64,000 nucleotides of DNA from Terfezia claveryi (taxonomy: Eukaryota; Ascomycota; Pezizomycetes; Pezizales; Pezizaceae), in assembly GCA_015179025.1 (NCBI GenBank), contig WHUX01000026.1, positions 186,001 through 250,000 on the forward strand. The letters are read 5' to 3'. This document shows, piece by piece, positions 46,749 through 59,369 of the stretch. The notes beneath the pieces were generated by a model, which saw only the letters and a program-made list of their open reading frames with translations, was not told the origin of the DNA and did no database searches. The position numbers and the translations under genes are program-made. The number at the start of each line of letters is the position of its first letter. Position 1 is the first letter of the stretch.

Positions 46749-49037
46749 GGGTGGGTGTAAATATTACATAGTCTGTTTATGTCAATATTGTCCCATTTTT
46801 TTGATCATTAAGGGCTGAGTGGACACTAGTCATTATTAGCTTTGCAGTTCATTCTTAAACCTGATAAAGTTGCACTCTGAATATATAATGTAGAAAGATG
46901 AAGAAAGGACGGGAGAAACCTTACAACGTAACCGTCCCCAAATTGTTGTTGATCACTGCAAGAGGTTCTGTAGCTAAAGCTTATGTCTACAGCATGCAGC
47001 TGTCTGTTTAACCGAGATACCTTGGTACATACAGTACGATGCATCTAGTTTCATACTGGAACTCCTGCACCCATATGCAGAGTTTTGGGGAGGATAAAAG
47101 CTGAAAGAGGAGACGACCCGTGACTTTAGCCAATTCATGCATGAGCGAAAACCGGGTAGCGGTAAACTTCATGTAGGAGTACCAGAGACTGTACTCTCAA
47201 CGGTTTCATGCATATAGCGCAATCAGAATTCGGGAAGCAGTCCTAGTCTTGAGTAGCCTTGACTGTTATCTCTCCCAAGATTGGTTTCCTTATACGGTGC
47301 AAAGCCAAACGTGGATGGGTGGTGCGCCCAAGGCACACTGATAGTGGGTTTGTCTGAGCATCAGATGATCCAGAACAGAAAAAAAGACAGGATATTGCAA
47401 TAATCGATCACCTACTTACTTCAAGAAGCCCTAAGTTTGTATGTTGGTGATAGAAAACATCCGCGTTAACCTACGTGCTCTAGGGCATAAACCAAGTTGA
47501 ATACCAGGACAGGGCCGTGGAAAACTCAATTCTTGATCGGGCCTCGTTGGTGTGGGTATGCATAGGTATTCCTGCATGTCCCACGATGACAAGTAGAGCA
47601 AATATATGAAGGGCCGGTAGCCCCAAGAACTTTACTACCCGAGATAAGAAAGATATATAATGCTCAAGGCGCTATTGCAATGAATGATGAAGAAAGACAT
47701 TTTGACACTGGTATTCCTAGTTTGTTGACCCCACGCAGCCTGCACTACATACAAGGTGTGTTACTCATAAACAAATTTTAAATGAAGTTTCAAATAGGGA
47801 GTGTCAAATAGGAAGTAGGTTTCAAATTGACTGCTGAGGCTTCCAATTTTGAAATTAATTTATCGTAGTTCCAGTGAAAATAATCTCAACGACCCCCTAC
47901 GCCAGGACCAATAGCAATCTCTTAGATTGTATCTGGCAGATGATCTTTCACAACCAAAGAAACCAAACACATGACCGCCTGACTTTCAGCTGTGAGTAAT
48001 TGAAATCATGAACACATATACAATCACCATTTTAACCTGCGTAGACCTCCCTTGAGATTTAGCACGTGGCGTTGCGGGAGCCGACGTGACGGTTTGTCAT
48101 TGACTGTTCTTCCTGCCATGGCCACGAGTCAGTTCGCCTGATCACTAGCTATGCAGTCATGACCAAGTACGTAGTTCAGGTTGTACCGCAATAGATAACA
48201 CTGCAACCATGAGCAAAAACGGTGGAGACAAGGTTCTCCATCCAATCTCCTCTATCTCTGAAATAAAATCAAGCAGTCAAGCGATAAGCAACATTGATCA
48301 GATTTCGTAGATGCAGCTGTCCGAGTCAGGGGAACGGGATTAGGGGAATGAGTTGATTGGTCCACTCGTTGTCTATGTAGGGTCCACCACATGAACATAA
48401 CATGCGGTATTCTGCAGTGAGCCGTTCATTGCTACTCGTGATGACAACCAGGAATTATGAATGCCATTTCTCCACAAATGCTAACGTCACTCCCTTGTTA
48501 CCCAGTATGACTTGCAAAAACATGTCTCCCAGGATTCTTTTAATGTCTTCCGGGAAATTAAACGCAGACGGTTTCTGCCTGACTTCCGTCGCTCGTCAGT
48601 TACAAATGAGAGACTGCCATCTGCTTCATGTAATATTATTACACCCTGTGCGGCTGATCCGGTGGGCAGTTGCATTCCAGAAGTCATGCTGGAGAGTAAG
48701 TACTAGAAAGTGTTGGAATGGCGTCAAAACACCGAATGGGTAGATTAGCTAAACCTGGTCCAAGACTACCCAAGCCTTAACATGTGAGTTGACGAATTAA
48801 TCGACAGGAGCAATAGCTTGTCTGCTTAGGAACTATAGCGCAGTGTCAGTGTGTCATTAAGATTCTTGCATGAAATCTTTTATAACCTACATTGTTAGTC
48901 CAATTTCGCCCATGTATCCATAATAGTGTTACACGGTGCTTCCAGATGCAAAATTAGGTAGCCCGATATACATACATTAAGTCAGTAGCTTTTTAGCTGT
49001 CAACTCCGCTGAGAGGCATATCTTCATTGTACATGTG

Positions 49038-49156
49038 TAGTCTGGTTGGCAACATGTTGATATTAGTGTGCAACCAGACTAGATATTAGTCTGGTTGGGT
49101 GGTAGTTCTGGTTGGGTGGATACGTATCATCGCTTAAACAAAGTTAGTCTAGTTGT
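49038..49156. repeat. Cluster of inverted copies of TAGTCTGGTTG
   Basis: TAGTCTGGTTG at 49038-49048, its reverse complement CAACCAGACTA at 49071-49081, a further direct copy at 49087-49097, a truncated one near 49106, and a one-mismatch copy at 49146-49156. The second and third copies form a perfect 11-bp palindrome around GATAT. The reverse-complement copy extends to TAGTCTGGTTGCACAC, identical to 51502-51517. Confidence 0.75.
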
Positions 49157-51485
49157 ATGTAAGTCTTGTGACGTCGGTTGGAACAAGGCCGCTGCTTTAA
49201 ACTAGAACTAGTTAGCAGAACAAGTGCCGAGACCAGGTCTTCGACACAGTAGGGACTGCCTATCTAGGAAGTAGCGAAATTCTGTCCCATAGACATATAC
49301 TTACGTTTGGTTCCAAATCCTTGTGCCCGAGTCAGGACCGCTCCCTATAAAGCAAGTGCCCTGGATCCGAGTTCTAGGATCTAGAATGCTGATTAATTCC
49401 TCCACTACTTCCTTTCCTGGGGCTGGTAGCTCTCATCAGCTACCCTTTTCTTTACATATTACTGGCTATAGGCCATAGATTGGAAGGTACAGTGCTTTCA
49501 AGCAAACGGGGACCCGCAATTGGAAGATAACTTGAAGTCGGGATCGAGAGAGATTGTGTCCGCGAGACCACAGAGAGATGCTCTGAGTATGGCTAATTCA
49601 TCGGTGAGGAAAACGATTAATCAGTCTCTAGGTTTGTTTTTTACTTCCCATCACCCTCCATCACCCTCCACGCCCATCATTCCTGGTATTGAAATTCAAC
49701 TTACACGCACATTCTCACAGTCTCTAACAGAAGAGAGTAGATAGACAGACAATCGACATGTAGAGTTGGACAAATATTTCGCTTTCCAAGATTTTCAAAG
49801 CAGGGAGCCACACCAAAGGGGGGAGAGTGGCTGGAGGATACTGAGGGTCAAATTCTTGCTACACTTGTTCCTTCTTGTGAGCTTCGGGGCATGATGGCCT
49901 ATGAGATGAGTGAACTGGGTTCATTGCCAGCAGGAAGATTGAGGACAGGACCCAATTATCCCCACAAAGTCCACAAGTGTACGTACATAAGCTATCTTAT
50001 TGCATCAACTGCCCATTCTTCCAACGCCAACAAGGGTGTTTCGATCAAAACGATACCCCTGTTTCCGTATAGCCGTCAAACTACATGGCATAGGGGTACT
50101 ATATTGCGATAAGGCAGGTTCGGGTTTATCTGTGATCGTTGCCTATATAAATAAACATGAGACGGATATTTCAATATGAGGATGTTGGATCAAAAGCGCG
50201 CGCGCTAGCCCAAGATTTCTGATGCACAGATCAAAAGCTGCAGAGAAAGAGATTGGCGACTAGTACTGATGACCCAGAATCTTAAGGGGCGGAGAGCTGG
50301 ATGTGTGAATCACTGAGATGAGACTGCCGTCGTGCTGCCAAGACAATTTATTTGTCAAAGTGGTGCAATAGCAATATCAAGTCCATAGCATCATGGAACC
50401 GATGCCTAGCAAAAAAGATGTGGTCCCCTGGGGGCGTGGCAATGGGGGTGCTGTACGAGCTTGCACTGACAAACGGCTGGTCCATGCTCCATCCCCATAC
50501 AATACCCCGGCGAAAGTATTGATTATACCCCGCTAGCACGCACTGGAATAATGGTTACGACCGTTGACAAAACACAGTTTGCCGAACGCTCGAGTTCGGC
50601 AGCCTCATTTGGCCCTGGAAGCTCAATTTTCTTTGTTTGGAGACCAGCACACCTACTAAGTAGTCCTGGTCTGAAAGTTGAAGGTATCCTTAATCCCCAG
50701 TAGCAAGTTGGGGGGACATCCTGCCTTGTCAAGTGCGTGTCGAGGGTTTGCTTTTCACCAATAGCACCTGCATCAACCTTGTTCCCCCCTCTCATGGATA
50801 TCTTTATACCTCCGTCGGCCAAAGGTGCATACAACTAGTCTGTCATGTTTTTACCGTGATGCATTGAACCTAAGCAACTCTATGTTGCACTGTAGCCCTC
50901 CTACATCATAGACTTTCTCTTTGACTGGCTTCATTAGAATATAGATTAGGAGCACTGCAAAAGTGGCAGCCGTGGCCCCCCTCCAGGCGGGGGGGAAAAG
51001 CAAAATAAATTTTACGCTTCCAATTATCAGAGACCGCGTTGTGTTTGAGGTGGAAGGCCGAGCCGGGCTGTATATTATGTCGGCCTGGTTCCTGGCTCCC
51101 ACCAGGCTGCTGTTTAAATAGTCTGGTCGTCTGTTTGAATTTCGAGCTGCTCCCACGAGCGATAATATATACGGATCGATCGGATCGTATGACGTCGACT
51201 CCCCCAAGCTTTGCAAAACTCCCGAACTTGCAGATTCAATATCCCAGAGAAAACCCCTGCGGAGAGAACGGAGACGCGAACCACAGCCGGGAAACGTCTT
51301 CACTCAGTTCATGAGACCAGGCCGTCGGCATTGAGAACAGCAGACCTGGTTGCTCCGGCACAGCTCCTCTAATCTGTGGTGAGAGCTCACGTCTCCTTCA
51401 TGTGGTGCCCGCTCGGCATTGTGACCGCGGTGATTATTCATCCTGAGCCTTGGAGCCTGGAGCTAAGCCACTTCTCTCAAGGGCC

Positions 51486-51530
51486 GCCCGCACACAAGAT
51501 CTAGTCTGGTTGCACACAAGATCCGACTCT
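51486..51530. repeat. TAGTCTGGTTGCACAC copy with flanking GCACACAAGATC repeat
   Basis: The 16-mer TAGTCTGGTTGCACAC (51502-51517) is flanked and overlapped by a direct repeat, GCACACAAGATC (51490-51501 and 51512-51523). It lies about 165 bp upstream of the acuK start codon, so it may be in the promoter or 5' UTR. Confidence 0.65.
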
Positions 51531-51679
51531 GGCACACCAAACAAACCCCCCCCCCGGTCCCATCCCCATTGCATCGTGTGACCTTTGCCCTATCTGCTCA
51601 CTGAGTTGCTATACGAGCAATAATCGACTTTTCAACGGACGAGTTCTCCTGCACAGAGAACACACACCAGCAGAACCCA

Positions 51680-54045
51680 ATGCTGTCGACTGCTGCTCAC
51701 TCGGCATCTCCCTCCGGTGGTGGCGGCGCATCAACACCCGGTGCTGCCAGTGCCGGTGGAGCGGACGGAGGGCAGCAGCAAAAGCCCAACGAAAACAACA
51801 AACAAGAGCCAAGGGCGAAGAGGAAGAAAGCACGAAGGGCCTGTTTTTCTTGTCAGCGTGCCCACCTCACATGCGGTAAGGCAATTTCAATATCCTCCCC
51901 GATACCCCTCATCCAAAGGAAATGACGCAAGTATTGTTTGCGTTGTTTGCGGCGAATGTGCACATTTCAGCGGTCACACAAATGCCTTGCAAAATATGTT
52001 AACCTAGTTTTCACAGGGGACGAGCGGCCTTGCAACAGGTGTGTTCAGCGAAACCTGACTGATAGCTGTCAGGATGGAGTACGCAAGAAAGCCAAATACC
52101 TTAACGACGAAGATTCTCCGGCCACTATGAGCAACCCACCGAATCACCATGCTTCAGCAATGCGGCAGGTTATACCTCAACAAAATATCGGGCAGCAAAC
52201 GACCCACTATGACATGGATCCATCAATGACAGGGACCATGGAAGACAAGCACCGGATGCATATCACCCCCCAACAGAGACCAGATCTGTACGAAAATGAT
52301 CATACTAAAGGGGGATGGTTTGCATCGTTAACTCCTGATATGGGTATTGCATTCAATTCCAACTATGCGCGCGGAGAGTTTGCCAGTATAAATCACATCA
52401 CTGCTGGTCAACTTCCTGGTTCGGTAGGAGGCACCGGAGGCGTGAGAACTCCAGACAATCACTCCGTCTCAGGATTCTCCCCGAGCCAGCAGAATTTCAT
52501 GGCCCTTGGCCACAACGATTCCATGGTAGATCATTGGTCGGGTCAATCAAGAAGTAACAGTACGGGAGCTGGAATGGGGTGCAATCCGCATGCTTATACA
52601 ATTGGGACAGGCCCAGGGAGTATTGCTACACCATCCCCAGAGGCGGGGAGCCCCCAGGCGCACTCTCAACAAGCCAGTATTTACAATACTTTAACTGGGA
52701 GCCCAGGAAATAATAATGGGGTTTTCTATAAAAAACACCAACATCCGTCACAACAGCAGTTCGAGCAAGAAAACCGTCAGAAAGGCCTCACGCAGTATTC
52801 GCAGATACAGCATCACCCCCATAATATTCATAATCATACACCACATTTCCAACAGCAAGGTCACACGCGACGCCGAAATCCTCAAGCGGACCCATCCCAG
52901 GTCTACCATACCGTCACGGAGCCATATTCCTATGTTCAGGCATATCACCGTTTGTTCGCTATAATGGTGGTTCGGTTCCCCAAGAAAGAGCAACTGCGAA
53001 TTGCTCGTGCATTCTCTGCCTTTAGACCGTCATTTATCGCTTCGATTCAGAAATTGACCCGGGATGACTTGGTATTCCAAGAAAAATGCTGTCAACGTGC
53101 TATCCATATTTTTGAGTCATCCCTGCCAAACATTGGCACCCCTACGTTGGTTTGCCGTCGTTCAGGCGAAGTTGTTGTTGTTGGGAAGGAGTTTTGTATG
53201 CTTTCCGGCTGGCCGAAGGAGGTTCTCCTCGGCGAGAAGCCGAATCTTAATACCAATATACCTCAAACAAAGGATAGTGACGAAGCAGCCAAAGTCGGAC
53301 GCATGAGACAGCGTGTCCAGAACCAATTCAGTAGTGGAAACGGCCGAGGTGGCAACTATGATTCGAAGGATGGTGAAGAAGCTGCCAATGTCCCTGACCG
53401 GGGCTCATCCCACCCGAAGCCTACAGGACCAAATCCCGTGTTCCTACTGGAGCTTATGGACGATGAAAGCGTATGCGAGTTTTACGAGAAGTTTTCCCAA
53501 GCAGCGTTTGCGGACTCGACAGCAAAAATCACTTCAAAGTGTAGGATTCTTAAATACAAACCTCCAGCTCCGGCTTCGGCTCAGGCACCGCAAAATGACG
53601 ACGGTGAAACTGATATAGAAGATGAGGCGAAAGATATTGAGGTGAAGCAACGCACAAATGGCAATGGCAATAAAACAAACGGAAAGCGCCCAAACGATAT
53701 ATTGGGTTCTTCTAAAACCATCGAATGCATGGTTTGTTGGACGCTTAGGCGAGATACCTTTGATATGCCCATGTTAATTGTGATGAACGTGAGTTTGGTA
53801 GTTACTGTTATGCTTGTTTATACATGGTGCTAAATCTTGGCTGTTTTTAGTTTCTTCCGAACCTATTAGCAACATCAAGCACGTACCCCACCGCTACATC
53901 CAGCTCGGGCTCCCGAGAATCCGGGGATGGAAACAAACACCAACGAGGGGGCGGTAATGGGGGTGGTCATCCAGGGGGAATGCCAGGTAGCAATAATAGC
54001 CCCTTGATGAAAATAGGCGGAGCCGAGCTAGTTCCAGTTCGTTAG
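51680..54045 (+). CDS. acuK: AcuK/ERT1-type Zn2Cys6 activator of gluconeogenesis with PAS-like domain
   Basis: Nuclear transcription factor of the AcuK/ERT1 family that activates gluconeogenic genes on non-fermentable carbon. Start MLSTAAHSASPSG at 51680. Exons: 51680-51875, 52017-53788 and 53851-54045; 720 aa. The binuclear zinc cluster is split by intron 1 and reads KKARRACFSCQRAHLTCG, then DERPCNRCVQRNLTDSC, with cysteines near residues 54, 57, 65, 71, 74 and 83, followed by DGVRKKAKYL. A Gln/His/Ser-rich middle precedes a PAS-like segment (RPSFIASIQKLTRDDLVFQE, GTPTLVCRRSGEVVVVGKEF, MLSGWPKEVLLGE). The C-terminus is MLIVMNFLPNLL after splicing and then a Gly/Ser tail. The closely related AcuM/Rds2 is the main alternative, but the zinc-cluster wording favours AcuK. 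Intron 1 is 141 bp, longer than most here. Confidence 0.85.
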
Positions 54046-56659
54046 GGAGATTATGAACCATTGCATAACTGTGGAACTCTCATCCCGATATTAACTTGCT
54101 TTTTTTTTTTTTGGCTTGGAGTTTGCTCTCATGTCACACTTTTTTTGTCCCTTTTGCATAATTACCAATCTATGCTTTCCGGGATTTGTTATACCCACAC
54201 ACGCAACTTTCTGCATTGGCTCGGGCAAATTGCTTTTCTTGTTCCATTTTATACAGGAGAATGGTGATGGTGCTAAAAGAATGTATTTTTTCCTGCTGTT
54301 ATACTTATGCGGGTGTTTTTTCCTCTGGGTTTGCATTTATCTTTCTTTTTTTGCCGTTTTATAGTGTGTTATCAACTTGTGTGAGTGAGTGTGTGGGTGT
54401 GCTGATGCTTTACTTGCATATATCCTATCTTCTACTTTTTCTCGAGGGTTGGGAACTGTTCAACCGATGGCCTTTCTCTTTTTTGCATGATTGCATAGAT
54501 GTGGTGAGCAGTGGTGTGGTGGTAGTGGTGGCAGTGGTGGTAATGGTGGTAGTGGTGGTAGTGGTGGTAGTGGGGTGGTGCAGTGGTGCGGTGCTACGGT
54601 GGGGTATGATGGTGGGTTGAGTTTAGGAGAAGTAGGCCAGTTGAAATATGTTTCTGCCTTTTACCTTTCTATTTCAAGGTTTGCCATAAGCCTTTCTGGC
54701 TGGATATTTGAGGCTTGTAATGAGTCTTTGGATCTTACTTGAATGTACGTACTAGTATAGGATATATACAGGCCGGTCTCTGGGGTTCTTCTTTTCTTTT
54801 CTTTTTTTCTTTTTCCTTCTAGATAAGATAATTAGGGAAATGGGTGAGGAGTGAGGGTGGTTACTCTTGGTTGATTTTTTAGGCACGTGCTAAGGAATGG
54901 AATTGTTTGGCTTTGCCTTCTGGGTAAAGTTCGATGGCTTGTGTGCACGTGGTACGTGTTAGATTCAGTTGATATGCGCGCTCAAAGATGAGGGTAATGC
55001 TAGGGATACTCGGAAAGCAATATTAAACTTCCCGTTCAAATTCGTCTACAAATATCCCTAGACGAGAGCTGTGGTTATTCTTGAACCTGGTATGTACCGT
55101 AGTACAGTATACATACTGTACTGTACTGTACGTACTACAGGTACTTTATATTCTGCACTTCGTATGCGTATTTGTTTTGGGAGTACGGGAGATGTATGAT
55201 AGCTATATGTATGTATGTATGTATCTAGAGAATTATAGGAACTAGAATGATCAAGGTTGAATATATATTGCGGTAATGCATGTAATATGTAGCTCGACCG
55301 AGTTATTAATCTGTGGACCAGGTCGGCAGAGGTATCGAAGGTCGAGGTATATATGCTTAGATTTTTCGGCAGGAAGGCCCCTCTCAGTCTCCTGCCCTTT
55401 CAGAATCCCTCAAGAAGCCTCGAAGTTGATATGCAGATATAACGTCAGTAAGTACGGTATTCACTCATCCCGTACGTACTTACTCTTGGGTATACTTCCT
55501 AACCGACACCCTTGCCTAGTCTTTGATATCACAAACGAAAAAAATCCCCTCGACTGCACTTACAATGTATCACGTCCACGCGTAGTATAGGAATAATTGA
55601 CGGGACAAGCATGAGGGGTATTCAAGGCTGGGCTTGTACAGTGTAGAAATTGAAATGGAAGCGGCGTGTAGGGGAAGGAACTCGTACTATTGTTCTGTAG
55701 GCTAAAGAAAAGGTTACAACAAAATCCTCATCAAATCATCGATATATCAAGCCATATACCTAATTATAACGAACGCCCCTGCGGAATTTATAGAACCTTG
55801 GTCTTGAATACCCCTACAGTACCTTCTCCGCCACAGGAGTATTTTTAAAAAAAAAAAAAAAAAAAAAAGAACTCCGCTGGGGCCGATCAAACGTGGCGAG
55901 TGCGCCTTGCCACCTCGGCCTACGGAGTTAACGTTGTGTAAGCAGAAGCTTCACGAGCCTTAGGCCTTCAAATTTCTTTCCTGGGGGCAGAAGACAAATT
56001 TACCGTACACCAGTGCTCGAGGAAACAACTTTTCGTTCGGTTTTTACTTTACCCTATTCATTGCTTTTTCCTTTTTTTCCAGGGCAGCCGACCCTGCCGA
56101 GAAAACCCTGCACATACATAAACACACCTTACCAAAGCAAGGGCTTCTGCCGTCATCGATCGAATCAGAGTGTGCTCATAACCTATCAAGAGGTAGCTGA
56201 GGGGCAAAATAAACCTTCGTGTGATTGATTGCTGACTGAGTTACTGGGGACTGGGAGCTGGGATATAATTGCTAGCGACAGACTCGAAGTTTCCACTTAA
56301 TCCTCCGCCCTTCCTTCTTATCTGGTGCGGTACTGCGATAGTAGGGTTCGGACTGCATACTACCGGTACTAAAAGACTATCTTCGGCGGGGTAAAAAACG
56401 TTTGCCTGGATCACCTACAGTACGAGTATCTGTTGTCTTTGGTTCGATTCAACGGTTCAGCCATTCGGCGGGAGAGGAGAGAACTTGCGGGCGTGCAACG
56501 AACGTTTCTTTGTCGCTAGATTTGAAGTGAGAAGGGAAGGATTGCAGTGAAAGAGAAGAGGCTAGGAGAGAGGTGACAGCTCTAGAGAGGATTAGGAAAG
56601 GAGAAAAGGCACAGGCAGAGGTCAAAGACAGCGAAGATAAACGGCCACAATCACCAACA
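54046..56659. other. Intergenic: acuK 3' flank and rei1 promoter
   Basis: About 2.6 kb. T-rich 3' flank, a GGT/AGT trinucleotide repeat (54503-54597), GTAC-rich palindromes such as GTACAGTATACATACTGTAC (55102-55121), a GTAT tetranucleotide run (55206-55224) and an A tract of about 22 (55849-55868). No supportable gene. An in-frame ATG at 56573 precedes the preferred rei1 start. Confidence 0.55.
54503..54597. repeat. (GGT/AGT)n trinucleotide repeat
   Basis: A long imperfect run of TGG/TGGTAG units on the plus strand. All apparent valine- or glycine-rich reading frames here come from this repeat. Confidence 0.85.
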
Positions 56660-58561
56660 ATGACATCCGTCTTGTCACCAAACGCTGTAGTGGGGACTCC
56701 CCCGACAGCAGCAGCACTTTTGTCCAGCCATCCATTTACTTGCAATACTTGTCAAGTTGCCTTTCGGAGTTCAGAGCAGCAGAGGACCCATATGCATACC
56801 GATTGGCAGTGAGTATCCCCCTTCACTCCCTCCTCAGACATTACTTACTTATCACTTGTGCACAGCCGCTACAATCTCAAACGCCGCATCACTTCCCTTC
56901 CCCCCCTCGCCTCCGAAGTCTTTGCCGAAAAAGTCCTGCACATTCAAGCTACCAACCGCATCGAGCGCGAACGAGCCACCTTTTCCAAAGAATGTAACAC
57001 CTGCAGCAAGACTTATTTCAGCGAGAATGCGTATAGTAACCACTTGGGCAGTGTGAAGCACAGGCAGAATGTAGCCGCGGAGAGATTAGGCATTAAGCCG
57101 AGAAAGGAGCTCGTAGTGGGGGATAAGGATGAGACCGGGAGTGTAATTTCCAGCACGTTTAGTCTTGGGACTGCGGAGGGGGAGGAGTCACAGTCAAGGA
57201 AGGAGGTGATGGAGGTAATGGGGAAGGTTGAGGAAATGGAGGAGGAGACGAAGGAGGCGCAGAGGGAATTTGTGGAGATGGTGAGAGGGATGAAGGTTAA
57301 CGAGGAGAATGTGTCTGCGGTCAAGGGCAGAGGCAAGGAAGTCCAGGTTGCAGAGACGGAGGACCAGGAGGAAAAACCAACTCCATTACCCCTAGAGGAG
57401 TGTTTATTCTGCAATTACGCCTCCCCGACGCTTCAGCTTAATGTCTCGCATATGTCCAAGGCTCATGGTCTCTTTATCCCAGAACAAAATTACCTTGTCG
57501 ATCTACCGGGATTGATTAGATATCTTGGTGAGAAAGTTGCAATTATCCACGAGTGCCTCTACTGTGGCAAGTTGAAGGGTGGGCTAGAAGGTGTTCGTAC
57601 ACACATGCGTGATGTGGGGCACTGCAAGATTGCCTTTGAGACGGAAGATGAACAAGTTGAGATTGGGGAATTCTACGACTTCCGATCCACTTACGAAGGC
57701 GTCGACGCTTCCGACTCCGAAGACGAGGAGGAAGAGGAGGTTAAACCACACCGGAGGCGCAGCAGCGGGGGTATCAGAAGCAACAAAAAGGCAGAGGCGG
57801 AATTCCGGCCTGAGAATGGAGACGCCGCTAGGGAGGATGATGCAGGCTGGGAAACGGACTCGAGCGCCAGCTCGTTGGATTCAACAGAATTATGTGCTGT
57901 ACCACTCGCTCACAACACACATAGTGGGGGTAGCTCGCAGGATGGGAAGGACGGTCACCACCATCACAATGCACATCCACATGTACACCATGCCCATGGT
58001 CCCGCGCACCACCATGTCCACCACCATTCGGCAGTGTATCATACGGAATATGAACTCCACTTACCGAGTGGCCGCACCGCGGGGCATAGGAGTCTTGCGA
58101 GGTATTATAGGCAGAACCTCTCCCACCCTCTGAGTGAGCGATTGGCGAGACAACCTGCCCGCCGGCTATTGCAGGATCTTGGCCCCACCCAGGGGGACGA
58201 GGGTGACGAAGACCTCGACGTAGAAGATGTAAATTCCTTCTCTCAGCCCGAAGAGGGAGGGGATACGCCAAGGGAACTAACTCGCCGCGAACGCCGGGAT
58301 CTTTTCTTTGGGAGAATGAGTGAGGAGGAGCGGGCGGTTGCGCTTGGGGCTGAGGCGGCAAGGAGGCAGGAGAGGGGCTTGGGAGGGACAGCGAGGGGTA
58401 TGTTGGGGATGGTTGGGGTTAGTGAGCAGAAGAGGAGGATGGCTAGGGGTGAGGAGAGGAAGGCAAGGAGGGAGGAGAGGAGGGAGAGAGGCAGGGTCGG
58501 GTGGAAGATTGATAGGGTGGGGAATATGCAGAAGCATTATAGGGATGCGCTTTTGCAGTGA
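56660..58561 (+). CDS. REI1: Rei1-type 60S ribosomal maturation factor
   Basis: Cytoplasmic zinc-finger factor that helps release Arx1 from pre-60S subunits. Start MTSVLSPNAVVG at 56660; an upstream in-frame ATG at 56573 would add 29 residues, but family members start close to the first finger. Exons 56660-56808 and 56866-58561 (614 aa); the intron splits the HTDW/HRYNLKRR segment. Four C2H2-type fingers are visible: FTCNTCQVAFRSSEQQRTH, ECNTCSKTYFSENAYSNHL, ECLFCNYASPTLQLNVSHM and ECLYCGKLKGGLEGVRTHM. An acidic patch (SDSEDEEEEE) and FYDFRSTYEG follow, both typical. An unusual insert of about 16 histidines in 27 residues lies at 57955-58030. The C-terminus is Arg-rich and ends with a conserved KHYRD-type motif (NMQKHYRDALLQ). 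Confidence 0.93.
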
Positions 58562-59369
58562 GTGTTGGGGGCGCAGGTTATCTATCTATCTTGCCTGACT
58601 GTCTGTCTGTCTGTCCGTCAGTAGTTGGCTCGATGGATTAGTCGACGGATGATATTTTACACCTGCTTTTTGCTAAGTGATACACTTTGTTTGCAGGTTT
58701 GCTTTTGGTTTGGCTAATTTTTTTTTCTGGCCTGGCTTGCTTACTCCCGGGGGACACTCGATTCGATTTTGCTATGCATGTTGTGCCTGTATGTTTGTAT
58801 GTCTTTCTCTGTGTGTTGTAGGTGTCGGTGAGTGAAAATATATATGTATTTTTACCTTTTTTTTAGCTTTTTTTTTGCGCTTTATTATTGTTGGTAGGTT
58901 TTGTTAGGTAGCTGTAGTCTGTATAGCTGTGAAAATGAATTGAATTTGAATTGCATATCCAGGCTTGTTTTCGACTGACCGATAGGGTTTTACGATACCA
59001 CAGAGGAAAGGAATGAGTGGCGGGAGGGAACGGGCGTACTTTCAACCATCAAGATTTTCATCCAATTTTTCATCTCCAGATTGAATAGATTGATAGCTGT
59101 GGTAGAGGTATACCGCAAGTAGAAAGGCGACATATTTTTCAAACAAACCGCTGCCGAATTAATAAACAAAAAGCAACCTCAAAGATTCAGTTCTACCAAA
59201 CTGAGGGTAACATTACTCTTGCCACCCGCCCTTAACCTACCCAAATAGTATCAAACAAAAAAAAAAACGCCAACCAATTTCATACATGCATAGTCATCCA
59301 ATAAGCAAAACCGAATTTCTAATCAACAACCTTCGTAGTCAGGCCAACCACTCCCGGCAACCCATCGCC
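58562..59369. other. Convergent 3' spacer between rei1 and the TAPT1-like gene
   Basis: About 800 bp between facing stop codons, T-rich on the rei1 side and A-rich on the other, as expected for two 3' UTRs. A short CTGT repeat (58598-58614) is present. No supportable gene. Confidence 0.6.

Larger units (their letters stand above)
42583..51679. other. Gene-poor region, about 9 kb
   Basis: No supportable intact gene. Features listed separately are a poly(A) retroelement insertion (46499-46748) and a cluster of inverted 11-mers (49038-49156). Also present: T and A homopolymers (43906-43922, 44005-44031), G runs (43791-43800), a TA repeat (44577-44592) and a C run (51546-51555). Frames at 49520-49744 and 49830-49980 read slightly protein-like but match nothing I know. 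The end next to 51680 is the acuK promoter/5' UTR. Confidence 0.55.

Noticed and set aside
57013..58537. Several minus-strand ORFs of 86-177 aa over rei1
   Set aside because: They are proline- or serine-rich mirror frames of the conserved Rei1 coding sequence.
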